Shown: positions 52,333 to 64,000 of the stretch, in pieces
Layout of the letters: each line of letters opens with the position of its first letter
Numbering within the stretch: position 1 is the stretch's first letter
Position numbers and translations under genes: made by a program
The notes under the pieces: generated by a model
What the model was told of the DNA's origin: nothing
The model's database searches: none
What the model saw: the letters and a program-made list of their open reading frames with translations, nothing else
NCBI GenBank assembly: GCA_029207755.1
Contig: JARCOQ010000006.1
Location: forward strand, 71,274,093-71,338,092
Reading direction: 5' to 3'
From: Chamaea fasciata
Lineage: Eukaryota; Chordata; Aves; Passeriformes; Sylviidae
Length of the DNA: 64,000 nt

Positions 52333-53162
52333 TAATGGAGCATCACTGGCTTGACAGGATCGAAAGGCAGAGGAAAAAGTGGAGCACACCTCCCCACACG
52401 GGTTACATACATTCACCCAGCGCACGGTGGGAGATCAAGTACACTCACTGGCTGTCTTTGGTGAAAAAAGAATGAAAACGAATTTTAAAAATTCAAAATT
52501 CCGTTTTCTGAACCGCGAGAACACTGAAATCAGTCTTTATCTATGCTGAGTTTCGTGGGGAGAAAACTGACTGCAATCAAAGCATCGCTGCGAAAGCCCG
52601 AACTGCTGAAAGATTTCGTTAAAAAATGTTTATGCGGGAAAATATTTTCAGTTAGGAACAGGGTACCACAGACAGCCCGAGTTTCTCTGTGGCATCAGCA
52701 GCTGATGAGCCTCGAGCAGACGGCAGAGAGGAAATATTTTAATTCCATTCCTGCCCGGCCAGTGTTGCACCAACACCAACTGTTTCAGTCACTTCTGCAG
52801 AGTGGTAATATTTGCAAGTGTTTCTTCAGAAATGTGCAGGATTTAATTCCAAGTACGCAGGACTGTTTTGACACAATTTATCAACTGCTCCCAAACAGAT
52901 CAGGCTTGGAGCACGCTTGTTCCATTTGCTAAATTCAAAATTTCCCTTGTGTGAGCCAAGGGAATTAGGCTAGACAAGGGTGGGGGTTTTCTTTGTACAC
53001 TTCTGCTGTGTTTCTTTAAAGCAAACTACTCTGGCCATGCACACTGGTTGCCAGAAGACCGAGCTCAAGTGAGACAGCACATTTACTTTCCACAGAAGAG
53101 CGGCTGAGTAACAGGCCTTGCCCTCTCCAGTAATGCCAGTTTATAAAAAGAAACTGGCAATT

Positions 53163-53190
53163 TATATATCTATATCTGTATCTATATCTT
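53163..53190. repeat. Imperfect TATC/TATATC microsatellite
   Basis: Reads 'tatatatctatatctgtatctatatct': an imperfect short tandem array. Confidence 0.8.
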
Positions 53191-54199
53191 TTATGTTTTA
53201 CTCTGGCGAGGAATCATTTTTCTTCCCTTCTTCATCATAATCCATGGGGTTTTGGCAAGGAAGAAACTCTTATGCACAAATAGGAGCACGCATGGTTTAT
53301 TCCCGAAACCAAAATCCGATTCACCCATAACGACTGACAATTTCATTTTGGTGGACATGGTTCAAAAGCAAATAAAAGTCATAATTCTAATAAAAAGCAG
53401 TATTAACTATAGCAGAGGAAACAGCTGAAGTGTGCCTAATTGGTCATCTCTAGTCTTTAAAACCTAATGAAGGCCCAGCAGTAATTTTGTAGGAAATGTC
53501 CTTGCTGTTAAGGACATGTACCTACCCCAAAAGACCTGAAAGCTTCCAATGGTCTTTTAAGAAAATGCCTTTTTTTGTCAATATCCATGAACTCATTTAA
53601 CTGGTCTTTGCTCAGCAGAGAAGTAAGAATTTTAAAGAGCACAAATGTATTTGTATTTTTGAATACCGGAGCTGCAGCTGCCTTATTTTTTCTGGCCCTG
53701 CATGAGACTTAGCAGCACCGGCACCTGCAACAGACACCATTTTCTGTGATGAAATATAATCCAGCAACTTCATCTTTTACGACTTGTGAAAAACAAATCC
53801 CTCCTCACTCACTGTCACAGGTCCACAGTCAAGATTCCGATCAGGACAGCCTGGATCCCCGGCTTGTTCCAGCCTTGCCCTGCTGGCCTCAGCACAACAC
53901 CACAGCTACAGAGAAGGCTCTGTCTGCTCATTTGGGAAACCGCCCGCCTCATTTCTTCGGAGAAATACCGAGACAAATGAAGATGGAACAATCGGCCTAT
54001 TCTTATCTTCATGTAATGCCTGCAGGTGACAGCCAGTGACACTCCAGCAGAGCAGGATGCATGGACAACGGCACGGGTCGTTTGACGTTGGTGCGCCAAA
54101 ACCCGAGATCATTATTTTGTTAGATGAACCAGAAACACAGAGAAACCAAAACAAGCTCAAAACACGTAAACACCCAAGACTCCGAAAGCCCAAGGCTGA

Positions 54200-54420
54200 A
54201 AAAGACAACAGGAAAAAGACATTTTACTGTGAGGGGGTGAGGCCCTGGCACAGGTTGCCCAGAGAGGCTGTGGCTGCCCCATCCCTGGAAACGTCCAAGG
54301 CCAGGTTGGATGGGGCCCTGAGCACCCTGGGATAGTGGAAAGTGTCCCTGCTCATGGCAGGGGGTGGACCGAGATGAGCTGTAAGGTCCCTTTCAACCCA
54401 AACCGTTTTTTATGATATGT
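54200..54420 (+). mobile_element. CR1 LINE 3' end (sense, in ARSJ intron)
   Basis: Plus-oriented CR1: 'aaaaagacattttactgtgagggggtgaggccctggcacaggttgcccagagaggctgtggc', the block 'tccaaggccaggttggatgggg', and the tail 'ggtccctttcaacccaaaccgttttttatgatat', which is the degenerate terminal octamer region. It is antisense to ARSJ. The open frame at 54036-54335 is produced by this repeat. Confidence 0.9.
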
Positions 54421-55539
54421 CCATAGGATTTCTTTAACTAACACTGAAAACTGATTTGGCAAATTCAAGCTGTAAAATAAAAAATTTGGAATACGTATAT
54501 TTAAGCTGCAGGCTTTTTCATTCTTAAAGTACATCTGCGAGGAATTAGAAAAAGCAATTGGGTTAATTACATTTTGAGTGATTATTTTCACAGGGGTTAT
54601 GAATATATGTTTAAGGTGAAATTCATACAGGTTAAATTCCACAACCTGTTCGGACTGTGAATTTGCACTCATCAGCTTGCTGCACTGCCCGCTGGAGAGC
54701 TGAAATTCAAAAGGAAATTGAATTAGAGGAATAACCTGAACTGAAGAGGAGGCAATTCACTTACAAAATCCACAAAGCACCACTTCTGGGGTGGAACAAT
54801 CAACGGCACTAGCTTAAGTCTCTCGCAGAAAAGAAGATCTGGAGCTTGCTGGTAGCCCAGCCTGAGGGTGAGTCAGCAACCACTTGGTGCTGTGGAAAAA
54901 AGCTTTGTCTTATCAGGACCTACACGAGGGGTTAGGGAAACCACGACATCCTGCTTTTAGTCAGGCAGTAAAACACAGGTCTCCCAGGTCTGTCAGAGGA
55001 AAAGAAAATGCATTTGCTTCGTATCCGAACGTTGAGAAAGGGGCCAGAGCTCCAGCCTGGCTGTTATCCTACCATGGGATGGTGTGGCTTGAGCACACCT
55101 CGCCCTGCGCTGCACAGAACGTGGGAGTTCTCACAGGAACAAGCCCATAAGGACGATCAGCTCGGTTTAATTGGCAGATCACAGCTGAACTGGTAAAAAA
55201 TAGTACAAGATCTGTTGTTCTTGTGACATTTCCTACCCATCAGCAGTGGGAAAGCCTCAAACACTCTCTGATAAACAGACGCTTTGCCCAGATTTTCTGC
55301 TGAGGTACAATTCATGCCAGTAAAGGAGTTGATGTGCTGCCTTCCAATTACTCAACTGTGAAAATATTTCAGTAACTTTGGGATTGAGAATAAGATATCA
55401 AGGCAGGACCGGTCAAACTTTTACTGGAACATTGAGTCCTGTTTCGGATGACGCTTTTCCATAAAAAATAGGCCCAGATATAAAAAAAATCCACAGGAGC
55501 ACATTAAGAGCCATCAAAGGTATATAAACCAAGATCTGT

Positions 55540-55800
55540 GTGGAAAGATGGAAAGAACTGAATTTACTCAGGCTAGAGAAAGGAAGAGCAGAGATGTGAT
55601 AACAGAGTCAGATGTACAGGAGATTTATCACCTTTTGTAGCAAAGAGAAAATTGCCAAGAGACCAGAGGCTTAAACTGCAGGAGGAAAGATGGAAGTTAG
55701 ACAGTTTAAAAGTTATATAACCCAAATTACAGCTGAGACTGCCTGGGGAAAGTGTGGAAATCTCTGTTGAAAGTTTTTAGGAACAAGATGTTCCCACATA
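55540..55800 (+). mobile_element. Older CR1/L3-like LINE fragment
   Basis: The stretch reads 'actcaggctagagaaaggaagagc', 'gatgtgataacagagtca', then 'ttaaactgcaggaggaaagatggaagttag' and 'ctctgttgaaagtttttaggaacaagatg'. This is the order of blocks found in the 3' untranslated part of old CR1/L3 elements ('tcaggctggagaagagaag ... ttaaattgcagcaaggga ... ttggaggtttttaagaacag'). Divergence is clearly higher than in the young copies. Confidence 0.6.
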
Positions 55801-56136
55801 TTAAAACAGTATTTTTTACATGATTTCCTGAGGAAGGACAGACGTGGCAATTTATTAGGAATTCTTCAAACTTTGTTTTCTTGACTTTCCTGTGGACGCA
55901 AAGCAATGAATGTCAGTTTGCTCCCTCCCTTCTGAACTGTCCAGCAGCAAGCCAGCCAGCTCAGGAGCCATAAAGGGAACCACGCAGGGAGCACCACGCT
56001 GTGGGGAGTGAGTCCAGCTGGGATTCTCTCCAACACGGCCCACGGGGCTGCGCAGGAAAAGCCGAGATCCACAGAGCTCAGGTGAGGAACAGCAGCTCCC
56101 CGGCAGCACATGGGGAATCTGTACCCAAAGCACACA

Positions 56137-56156
56137 GCTGCTCCCGCGGGAGCAGC
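56137..56156. other. 20-bp perfect palindrome in a CpG-rich patch
   Basis: GCTGCTCCCG followed by its own reverse complement CGGGAGCAGC, with no spacer. It lies in a GC- and CpG-rich patch (about 56130-56200, with 'ccgcggcgccgaggacgctgcgggcgg') that stands out from the AT-leaning intron. No function is evident; it could be part of a small CpG island or alternative promoter. Confidence 0.6.
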
Positions 56157-59100
56157 CGGGCCACCGCGGCGCCGAGGACGCTGCGGGCGGACAAGGAACA
56201 TCTGCTTTCCTGGAAACACCTTGTTCTCAGAGCACCTGCAACCCCAGTGCAACAACACATTTCCCTGCGATGCTAAGGCAGCCTGGCAGGAGCAGAGAAC
56301 TGAATTCCAGGGCTTGGAGTAAATCGGGGAAGCGCGGTTTGAATACAGAAGGGTGAACTTTAAAGGCGAATAATCTTGCCCATATATCACATCACATCGC
56401 TTATCATAGCATGTCACATCTAATTAGAAATCCCTGAACTCCTTCCAAGTGCCTTGGGTTTGTTTTCTTCTCCAAACACTCCTGGGAGTAGCAGAACTTT
56501 GTGAAGCTCCTTCTCCTCCCTGATAGTATCACCTTTTCCCTTCCAGTTTAAAATACAATGCTGATGGAAAGCTCCATGGTACAAAACCAAACATTTATTA
56601 GATAATCTCCTTTGACAACAGGCTTTTTAACTGTTTCAAAATAATTTCAGAACTGTGCAAGGAGTACTACCTTTTATACCCCTTGAAGTGTATTTACAAC
56701 TGTGATCAGCTATAATTAATCCAGCTTGAAAACAGTGATAAGGAAAGTATAAGTATTATTTCTTTATGCATGCCAGTAACTGATTAACAGGAACATAAAT
56801 TCTGATTGTATCTGAAAGACACATCAATCTGCTCGTCAGCCAAAAAATATCTGGAGAATCAGAGAACTAAAGGACAAGGTGAGACAATTCACCCGTGTGG
56901 AGAAGACTCGGTTTGGCTCTTCCTCTGCTTGGTGCCGGAGACAGGATAACGAGGAAAATGAAAAGAATGGATTTAAGTCTGGCAGCCAGATTGATTGGCC
57001 TTGGAAGCAGAGAGAAGGCTCCAAAAGGACATCCTGGTGGGCTGGTATCCAGAAAAGCCTGGAAGTGGTTTGGGAGGCTGCAAATGTTTAAAACTAATTC
57101 TGGAATGACCTGAAAGGCTTGAGTGTTTTCTGGGGATAGTGTGAAAAAGGTCAGGGAGGCATCCTGAAGGACAGGAGGGGAGGGTTGCACAGAGCACCAG
57201 TATTACTGTGCATAGAATCATTTCCTGCGGTTTTCCCCTAGAAGGATGGGGAGGTTGCAGAAGGAACTGGCAGCCGGGTCAAGTGAATAAATAGTCTCAT
57301 TTTCTAAAACACACACCTACATTACCGGAGAAACACAAACCAGGCAGCAGCTTCCTCCAGGTCAACTGGGGAGGAAAGGGATTGCTCACCACGTTCCCCT
57401 TGGGCGATGGGCACCCTCATCCCACAGGAAGCCTTTCCAAACACATGAACCTGGGCGAACGATCACGAGGGCAGGAAGCAAAATCCCGATCGTCTGACTC
57501 ACTGCTTGAGCTGTTGCTCCTCCTTCTCACCCCAAATACATTTATTCTGCAAATCAATCACTTATTAAGGAGCAGAAATGTCCCCCAAGTATCCCCAAAA
57601 CCCAACTAGGACATGAAATCGTTTAATACAGAAATGCTCCACGCTGTTCTTCTTTCTTTTAAGATCTCTCAGGCTGCATCTTGTTTGTAAAGAAAAGCAA
57701 AGCAGAGTAGCCCACGAATTTCATTCTGCATTAGGGTGACTCACCATGGTTAATGGTAACAAAATAAATGTTTTTGTTACCCAAGTGAGCAGGTATGACT
57801 CAGATACATGGAGGATGCACGCTGAAGAGTAAGAATCATCTTGACATTACAGTTTTTCAGATTCAAAAGCACTTTAAGGATTTGCCAGGAACAGCTACAG
57901 AAATGTGAATATATATGAAGTCCCTTTAAATCAGTTTGCTGGTAAAGACAAGGCAATGTAGGAGGCAACAGCTGAAATTCAGGCTATTAAACCCCAGTGC
58001 ACTTCCAGGTCACATTTAGTAGGAAACTGGTAAGCTGGTAAGGAGGAATCTTAGAAGCTGGTAAGAATGGAGAGGGCCATAAACCAAGCAGTAAATATTT
58101 CATTTTTTGCCTAGAGTATTTCTACAGGGGGAGAAACAACCCAGAAGTAAATTGTTCCTTCCTCCGCTCCACCAAGAATTTTATTGTGACAAGCCAAAAC
58201 CATCAAATAATTTAAGAATCAAGAATTAAACAGATTGCAAATCAGAATTAATGTGGAACGGTGGTAGTCAAGGATGTACAATGGTAAAAAAAAAAAATCT
58301 GGTCTTAAGAAAATCAGCAAACAGACTGAAATAGCTTCCTCTGAAGGCTCTTGAAAATGAGACCGTGGAACAATTAGGGAAGGAGCTGCCATCATGCTGT
58401 GGTCATTAACAAAGTCCCTAATTACATCAGTTGGCCCTTTAGAAGAAAAAAAAATTAAATACTAAATATTAAAAATCCACAAACCAGTTTTCTTTCCTAA
58501 AGCTGACAACACGGTGGAGTTAGGGAACTCCCTAACAGTCAAGATTCCAATTTCTTGAATACTTGGCAATATTTTTTTTATTTCCATGAGGAAACAAACA
58601 ATGAAGAAGAGTTTCAAAAGTCAGTGCGTCCCTGCTGTGTGATAGAAGTTGGCAGGAGACCTAATTCAGCAACCTCCAGAGGTCCCCTCAAACCCAGTTT
58701 TCTCTGACTTTATCGACTCTGATCCGTGACAACTAAAACCGAGGATACAGAATGTGACGGCAAATATTGTTTTGACAAAGCTTATTACATTCAGAGAGGT
58801 ACAATTTGTGAGGCAACAGAGGGTCTATTAGAGTATATTTAGTCTAAAGATCCTACTTTCCTTCCCCCTACCCTAAGACTCATTTTCTCCTCTCCCTTCA
58901 GCTTCCCATTTTCCTCAAATTACAGTGTTTCTTCGAATTTGTAATTTTCTGCCTCTTCAAAACAGAAGGGAAGTCATTTCTCATGAGAGCTTATTATCAC
59001 AGAGATCGCCTCTAAAGCTGTACCTTTTGGTACCCTCTTGTGTTCTATAAATGCTAAGAAAAATTACATAATGTTATCTCATAATGGGAGAAAATTCTCT

Positions 59101-61669
59101 TTCAGGGAAGGAGCGCTTTAAAAGGCATAAATGGAGATAAAAGTAGACTGAATCAGAAAATGGACACAAGAGGTTTGGCTGGAAAACAACTAATATTCTG
59201 ATAAGAGGATGCGCTGGAATTAAAATGTACTCCAAAAAGCTGAATTAATATTTCAATTAAAAAAAGAAAAAAAAAAAAAGTTATATCAAAAGCCAAAGTA
59301 ATTCAGTTTGAATCCTGCATTTACAATCAGAGTGCCATGCCAGTGAGAAAGCTGCCATGGCACAAGCATCCTCATTAACCGCGTGTTTAAGTGTAAGAAA
59401 AATAAGGAATAGGTTTGGTTTCTATATGTGAATTTTTTGCCCCAAGGTTGAAAATAAAGGCTCCGGGGCCACAACGTACTTCTGATGTTAATAATGTCTA
59501 TTTCAATGCTTATTATCTAATATCTGCAGAGATGCATTTGAGAAGATAATTTTGTGTTTGAAGAGGATTAAAATGTACCTAATTATCCCAGATTTGTTTT
59601 CCAACTCAGCAACATCCTGTCCCTCCAACCTCGAGCCTGATAATACGTTGATAAGAGCCTGAATTAATAAGTAGGTGATAGCTGACACCACTAATTAACT
59701 TATTACAACTGCAGTTGAACCAGAATGATGAAACATATTTAACTGCTTTCTTATTATAGGCCAGCACGTACAATAAAGTTCCCCATTTAAAATCCTGCAA
59801 TTTCAGAGCTATTTTAGTCAAACCCCAACGGTTAAAACACCTTTTGTATTAATCCTTTACATTTGTTACCCATTAGGGCTGTCTTGGGCTCTTTCTGAAC
59901 TCTCACTATTGCATTCCAGCCTCCTAATTTACACGTGCAGAGAGAAGGTGAGGTCAGCAGCCAGGTCTCCTGGCTTTTAAGTGAGAAGACGAATAAATTG
60001 GGCAGCTTTGATAAAGCACTTACTGATGCACAGAAAGCTAACACATCCTACATAAGATCACTCACGCAGGCACCATCTTCTTTGCCTTGTGCTATTTATA
60101 TTAATTGAGAAACAGCTGGTGAAATTACCTCCTTCATTCCGGAACAGACATTCTAGAATGGAGCAAACTCAATTCAGCACAGAAAATCTGACTATGAATA
60201 AATACAAAGTGAAGCAAAAACTGTGGGGGGAATAGGAAATCTCAAAGATTGACATAAAACCCGAAGTGCAATAAAAATTCAAACCCTGAACTAAGATACA
60301 CACGAGCATGAAGACAAAGCACCAGGTGTGGTATTATCACCCACACAAGTGTCACAGAGACAGAAAGAACGTGGACAGATTTTTCCCTTCTTCTGACCTC
60401 CACCTCACTAACCTGGAAAATCTTTCTATGAAACATTTTAATGAGAACATTAATTTAAGTTGTCCCATTTAATTTGGTCTAAATCCTCTGACAGGAAAGC
60501 AGACCCCATCTTTTCATTTCCAGTTTTGTTTCAGACACCCATCTCAGGTTCCCACCTTGATTCACTTCAAGGGTCTCATGAAGGAAGAGTAACAGTGGAA
60601 AGGAAGAACTGAACAGGAGCCCACTGCCACCACTCACTCGCCTTCTCGTCACAGGCAGCACTATGGGTCACCAGTTACAAAGCATCTACCAGGAACAATG
60701 CTAAAAGAGCTAAATTCCTTAATTATTTTAAGCTTAACTTTTCCACGGAATATAATTTCTCTTTCACAGCTGAAACGCCAAAAAAAAAAACCACAAACCA
60801 CCAAACCACAGGATAAAAGCCTATAACAAACTCTTTGGAGTAGTGATAATTTACAACCGAGGATTTTCTAAATTTATTTCCAACTACATTTCTTTAGCTT
60901 ACTGTACTTTTCTTAAAATTGGAAAATGAAAAACAAAAATCAATTTCCACTATATAGTTATAGATGTCAGCCAACGCTGTTTGAAGCATGCAACAGACTT
61001 TGACTATCAAACAATACTCTTAGAGGCTGCCAGAAAGCGATGTAAGAAAAAGTTCTCACCACCTGTCCTACGCTTTGCTACTTCCTGCGTGTGCTACTTT
61101 TTATCTGGATTGTTTGCATGCAGCTTCCTTCCCAGCCCTGTTCTCCACGTGCTCCTTTGTGCAGTCAATTAATAATTACAGTGATATGGACAGACCTCTT
61201 GTAGTTTAATACCCCAGAGCAGCTCGGTACCTGGATCTAATTTTCCATAGGACGGAGGAGAGCAAACAGAGGCAGAAGAAAATAAAGAAGTCCTTGCTTT
61301 TAGTTATTTACTTGTTCTCTGTGTGTGCCTCATGTATGTGTATGTACAATGTCATCCTGAGTGAAAGACGTAAGAACATGGAAAAAGATACCTCAACATC
61401 TTTGGCAGCCGTCCCACAAATGGTCCTGAAAGAAGTCAGCAGAAATAAACAATGACATACCCCAAGAGTTATGAGGCCTAGGGGGAAAAATCTTGAAAAT
61501 TTCCAGAGAGAACGAGGATGCAGAAAACAGGAATTTCTAGGAGAAAACTGAAATTAAACTTTCACGCCGTATTTTCTCTCAGAGTGAACGCTGAAATGGT
61601 TTCTGGCATTTAGCAGTGTTTTATTCACACCATTCCTCAGAAGGCCTTCTGTATTAATCTGTACCTCAA

Positions 61670-62640
61670 ATGAGGCACAGATGAATCTGAGCTGGAAGAG
61701 ACGTTCAACCCTCTTCCCCAAGACAGACTCAACTACATTACATCATTCCTGACATATCCTTCTCAATAACTGCCAGTGGAGAGACCCAGCAATTTCTCCA
61801 AGTCTATACTCTCTATTCCAGCGTTCCACAATCTTTATGCTTGAAGGTTCTCCCTCTGACCTGCCCTGAGGTTCTCCCTACTCCAGAAAGCCCCTCCTTT
61901 CTTGTACCACCCGTCATGACAACACACACCATGCCCTTTCTCCGCACAGCTCTTAAAATACTGGAGACCTACCACGTCCCTACCCATTTCTCTCTTCTTC
62001 AGACTAAACAACTCTGTCTCTTCCGATCCTTCCCCCCGAGTTATCTCCCTGAGATATCGGATCACCCTTCTCTGGACGCTCTCCAATGATACACACGGTG
62101 CTCTTGGAGAATGATGCCCAAGTTTGGGCAAAAGTGCTCCAGCCGCGGAGAAGAAGGGCTCTTCAGAGACCTACCAGGCCCCACGTTCTCACAAACTCAC
62201 GTGATGTTCGCCTTTTTTGTAACAGCATTGCATTTTTGACCCCATACCCAGTGCATGATGCACTGTAATTCCAGCTGCTTTTCCAAAGGAATACTGTCTA
62301 AGGAGTTGATCACCATCCTGAGCCTGTTAAATTTCCTCCTGCTTCAGGAATTCAGCAGAGTGTCTTCTGTTTATCACTGCTGGCTTAAATTCTGCCTTTT
62401 TTTCAGATTATGTCCCTAATTTGTCAAGAAGATTTTCAGTATCACTACAGCCCCTTAATGCTGGCAGGCCCTCCTATCTTGCCAGCACATTTAATTAGAA
62501 CATTTTATTTCATCATCTCGGTCTTGATGGAAACACCGATCAGAATTAAACTCGGGACCGCTGACTGCCAAGCCCCTTTACTCCAGAGCAGATAAAGTAT
62601 CAGGTCACCTCTTGGTACTCCAGGCTGATATCCTGCAGCC
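61670..62640 (-). mobile_element. Older CR1/L3-like LINE copy, nearly 1 kb (antisense)
   Basis: From left to right the blocks are 'gagctggaagagacgttcaac', 'gaggttctccctactcc', 'cttcttcagactaaacaactctg', 'cacccttctctggacgctctcc', 'gcaaaagtgctccagcc', 'accaggccccacgttctc', 'aacagcattgcatttttga' and 'ctcctgcttcagg'. This order matches the reverse complement of an old CR1/L3 3' region including distal coding-end sequence. The right boundary is approximate. Open frames at 61835-62268 are by-products. Confidence 0.62.
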
Positions 62641-63055
62641 CTCATATTTTGTTAACTACAGAACAGGGAATAGGTCTAATGGAGTGTTATATACGCTTCC
62701 CAGCATCCCGTCAAGGCTCCAAGACCCTTCGCTGCAGCTCAGAGCACAGCAGGTAACTTCCCAGGCACGCACCACTGTACTGGCTCCTTCCCAGAGCAAC
62801 ACACTGCTGCAGCTGCAGCCTGGGCCAGGATGCACCCGGGAGGCAGGGAAAGAAGAGGCTTAGCAAGAACTCGCACCCTCAGACTAAAGCATTTCTGTTT
62901 GCTTCAAGTCAGCTACGCTGCTTTCAACTCAAAGTACTTAGCCCACTCCCGTTTGCCAAAATAAATCTTAGCTTGCTCAAACATTGTCATTTTTAATGCT
63001 GAACTAGGTATCACCACACAGGGATGCCTAGAGCCATATGCCGAACACATATAGC

Positions 63056-63071
63056 TATATATATATATATG
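63056..63071. repeat. (TA)n microsatellite
   Basis: Follows 'catatagc' and consists of about eight TA units. Confidence 0.85.
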
Positions 63072-64000
63072 TTTATAAATGTGTGACATTTCTGAATTAG
63101 ATAAGAGATATAATTACTTATATTACAATAATACTCAGATTATGCTAACCGATTACACAATCTATTTCTGCCTTCTTTGGATGAGCAAATTCTCAATATG
63201 CCGTTTTATCCCAGGGGAAAAAAAAAGGATTTATTTCCCCAGACTTTCAGCATTTCCCATCTCTGCATTCCATCCACAGTGCAAAGCTCATTCCTGAGGC
63301 TAGTGCAGGGCTTCCATGACTCAGAAAAGGAGTTCAGATTCTCACTGACCTCTAAGCCCAGCTGTGCATCAGATTCTACAAGGAGAAATCCCTGCTCCTG
63401 CATAGATGAGGAACTTTCCTGTGGCCCAGATGGATTCCAGCGCACGGCATGGTCTCCAGGCTGCAAGTCTGATGGACAGCAGAAAACCAGGAGCCTAGAG
63501 GAGGGAGCGGGTATCTAAATAATGCCAAAAGCACTTACAGCATACTATGTCCAGATTCCTTCTTATCAGCCAGCATTAACTGTCAGACCCCTTTGCTAAA
63601 TTAAGCATTGCTCCAGCAAATACCACTACACTGCACAATGCCCGCTTCGCACAACTGGGGCAGCTACCCCAACACGTGCTCACCTGAGCTCACGGCCTTT
63701 CAGCCAGGTGTCCCACTCCGCTCAAGTTATTTCGGTTTTGAGGCACGCCTGATACTTCCAAAAAGGAAACAACCACAAAAGACACTGTATCACACTAAAC
63801 AATTCATCTGGAGACAATTTTTGTCACTCGCGCCCAAGCCCAACCACGACCAAAGGTTTAGCCCAGCTGTAGGACGCGGGAGAGGCCAGGCAGTGTCCCA
63901 GAGCTGCCCAAGGCAGAGCCCACCCTGTCACCCAGGTCCCTGCTGCCATCCCAGCTGCGCAGCTGCTTTGCAGCGCTGCTCCCTCACCTCCCTGCACGGC

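Larger units (their letters stand above)
35491..64000 (-). other. ARSJ: ARSJ first intron (partial, at least 28.5 kb)
   Basis: The upstream ARSJ coding exon, with the signal peptide and the CxPSR motif, should give a clear minus-strand open frame of roughly 130 residues. None is present between the acceptor and the window end, so this stretch is read as intron. Outside the listed repeats it is non-coding, AT-leaning DNA with short random open frames. The larger gaps with nothing recognisable are 37.6-45.4 kb, 45.8-50.6 kb, 56.4-61.6 kb and 62.7-64.0 kb. Large introns at this point are known for ARSJ in other vertebrates. An undetected short non-coding exon cannot be excluded. Confidence 0.75.

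Noticed and set aside
55866..56417. Minus-strand open frame of 183 codons
   Set aside because: It results from the local GC-rich patch, which lowers stop density in several frames at once. No motif or family is recognised.
1..64000. tRNA or rRNA genes, CRISPR arrays, bacterial operons, endogenous retrovirus or a novel defence system
   Set aside because: No cloverleaf, regularly spaced direct repeats, clustered co-directional genes, or paired LTRs with viral motifs were seen by eye. The window is ordinary vertebrate DNA around one gene.

Overview
This window reads as vertebrate nuclear DNA, most probably from a bird. It is AT-leaning and gene-poor, with homopolymer runs and microsatellites throughout. 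Several interspersed repeats end in the features of chicken-repeat-1 (CR1) LINEs: the conserved 3' segment around 'ggccctggcacagg..gcccagagaagctg', and a short octamer-like repeat at the 3' tip. No Alu-like or L1-like repeat was noticed. The species cannot be named from the sequence.

Only one protein-coding gene is firmly supported: the large terminal coding exon of a secreted/lysosomal-type sulfatase, arylsulfatase J (ARSJ), on the minus strand at 34087-35488. It begins at a clean splice acceptor with the residues YQIHTG and carries the second sulfatase signature, the metal-site Asp-Asn pair, five N-glycosylation sequons and the lysine-rich tail that separates ARSJ from its closest relative ARSI. 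The 5' coding exon, with the Cys that becomes formylglycine, is not in the window. Positions above 35488 are therefore the gene's long first intron (at least 28.5 kb here), and positions below 34087 are its 3' UTR and then intergenic DNA. In mammals the gene on that side is CAMK2D (known synteny, not seen here).

Layout: 1-34 kb is intergenic and 3'-flanking DNA. It holds a CR1 3' end (5.4 kb), a decayed protein-coding relic on the plus strand (about 9.94-10.89 kb, unrecognised family), two more CR1 fragments (15.2 and 21.9 kb), and an uninterrupted 325-nt polypyrimidine compound microsatellite (30125-30449). 34.1-35.5 kb is the ARSJ exon. 35.5-64 kb is intron, containing young CR1 ends (45.5, 50.6, 52.2 and 54.2 kb), two older, more diverged CR1/L3-like copies (55.5 and 61.7-62.6 kb) and a CpG-rich patch with a 20-bp perfect palindrome (56.1 kb).

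I found no tRNA or rRNA, no CRISPR, no prokaryotic-style operon, no endogenous virus I could support, and no novel multi-gene system. The most useful leads are the unrecognised decayed coding relic near 10 kb and the long purine/pyrimidine tract near 30 kb.
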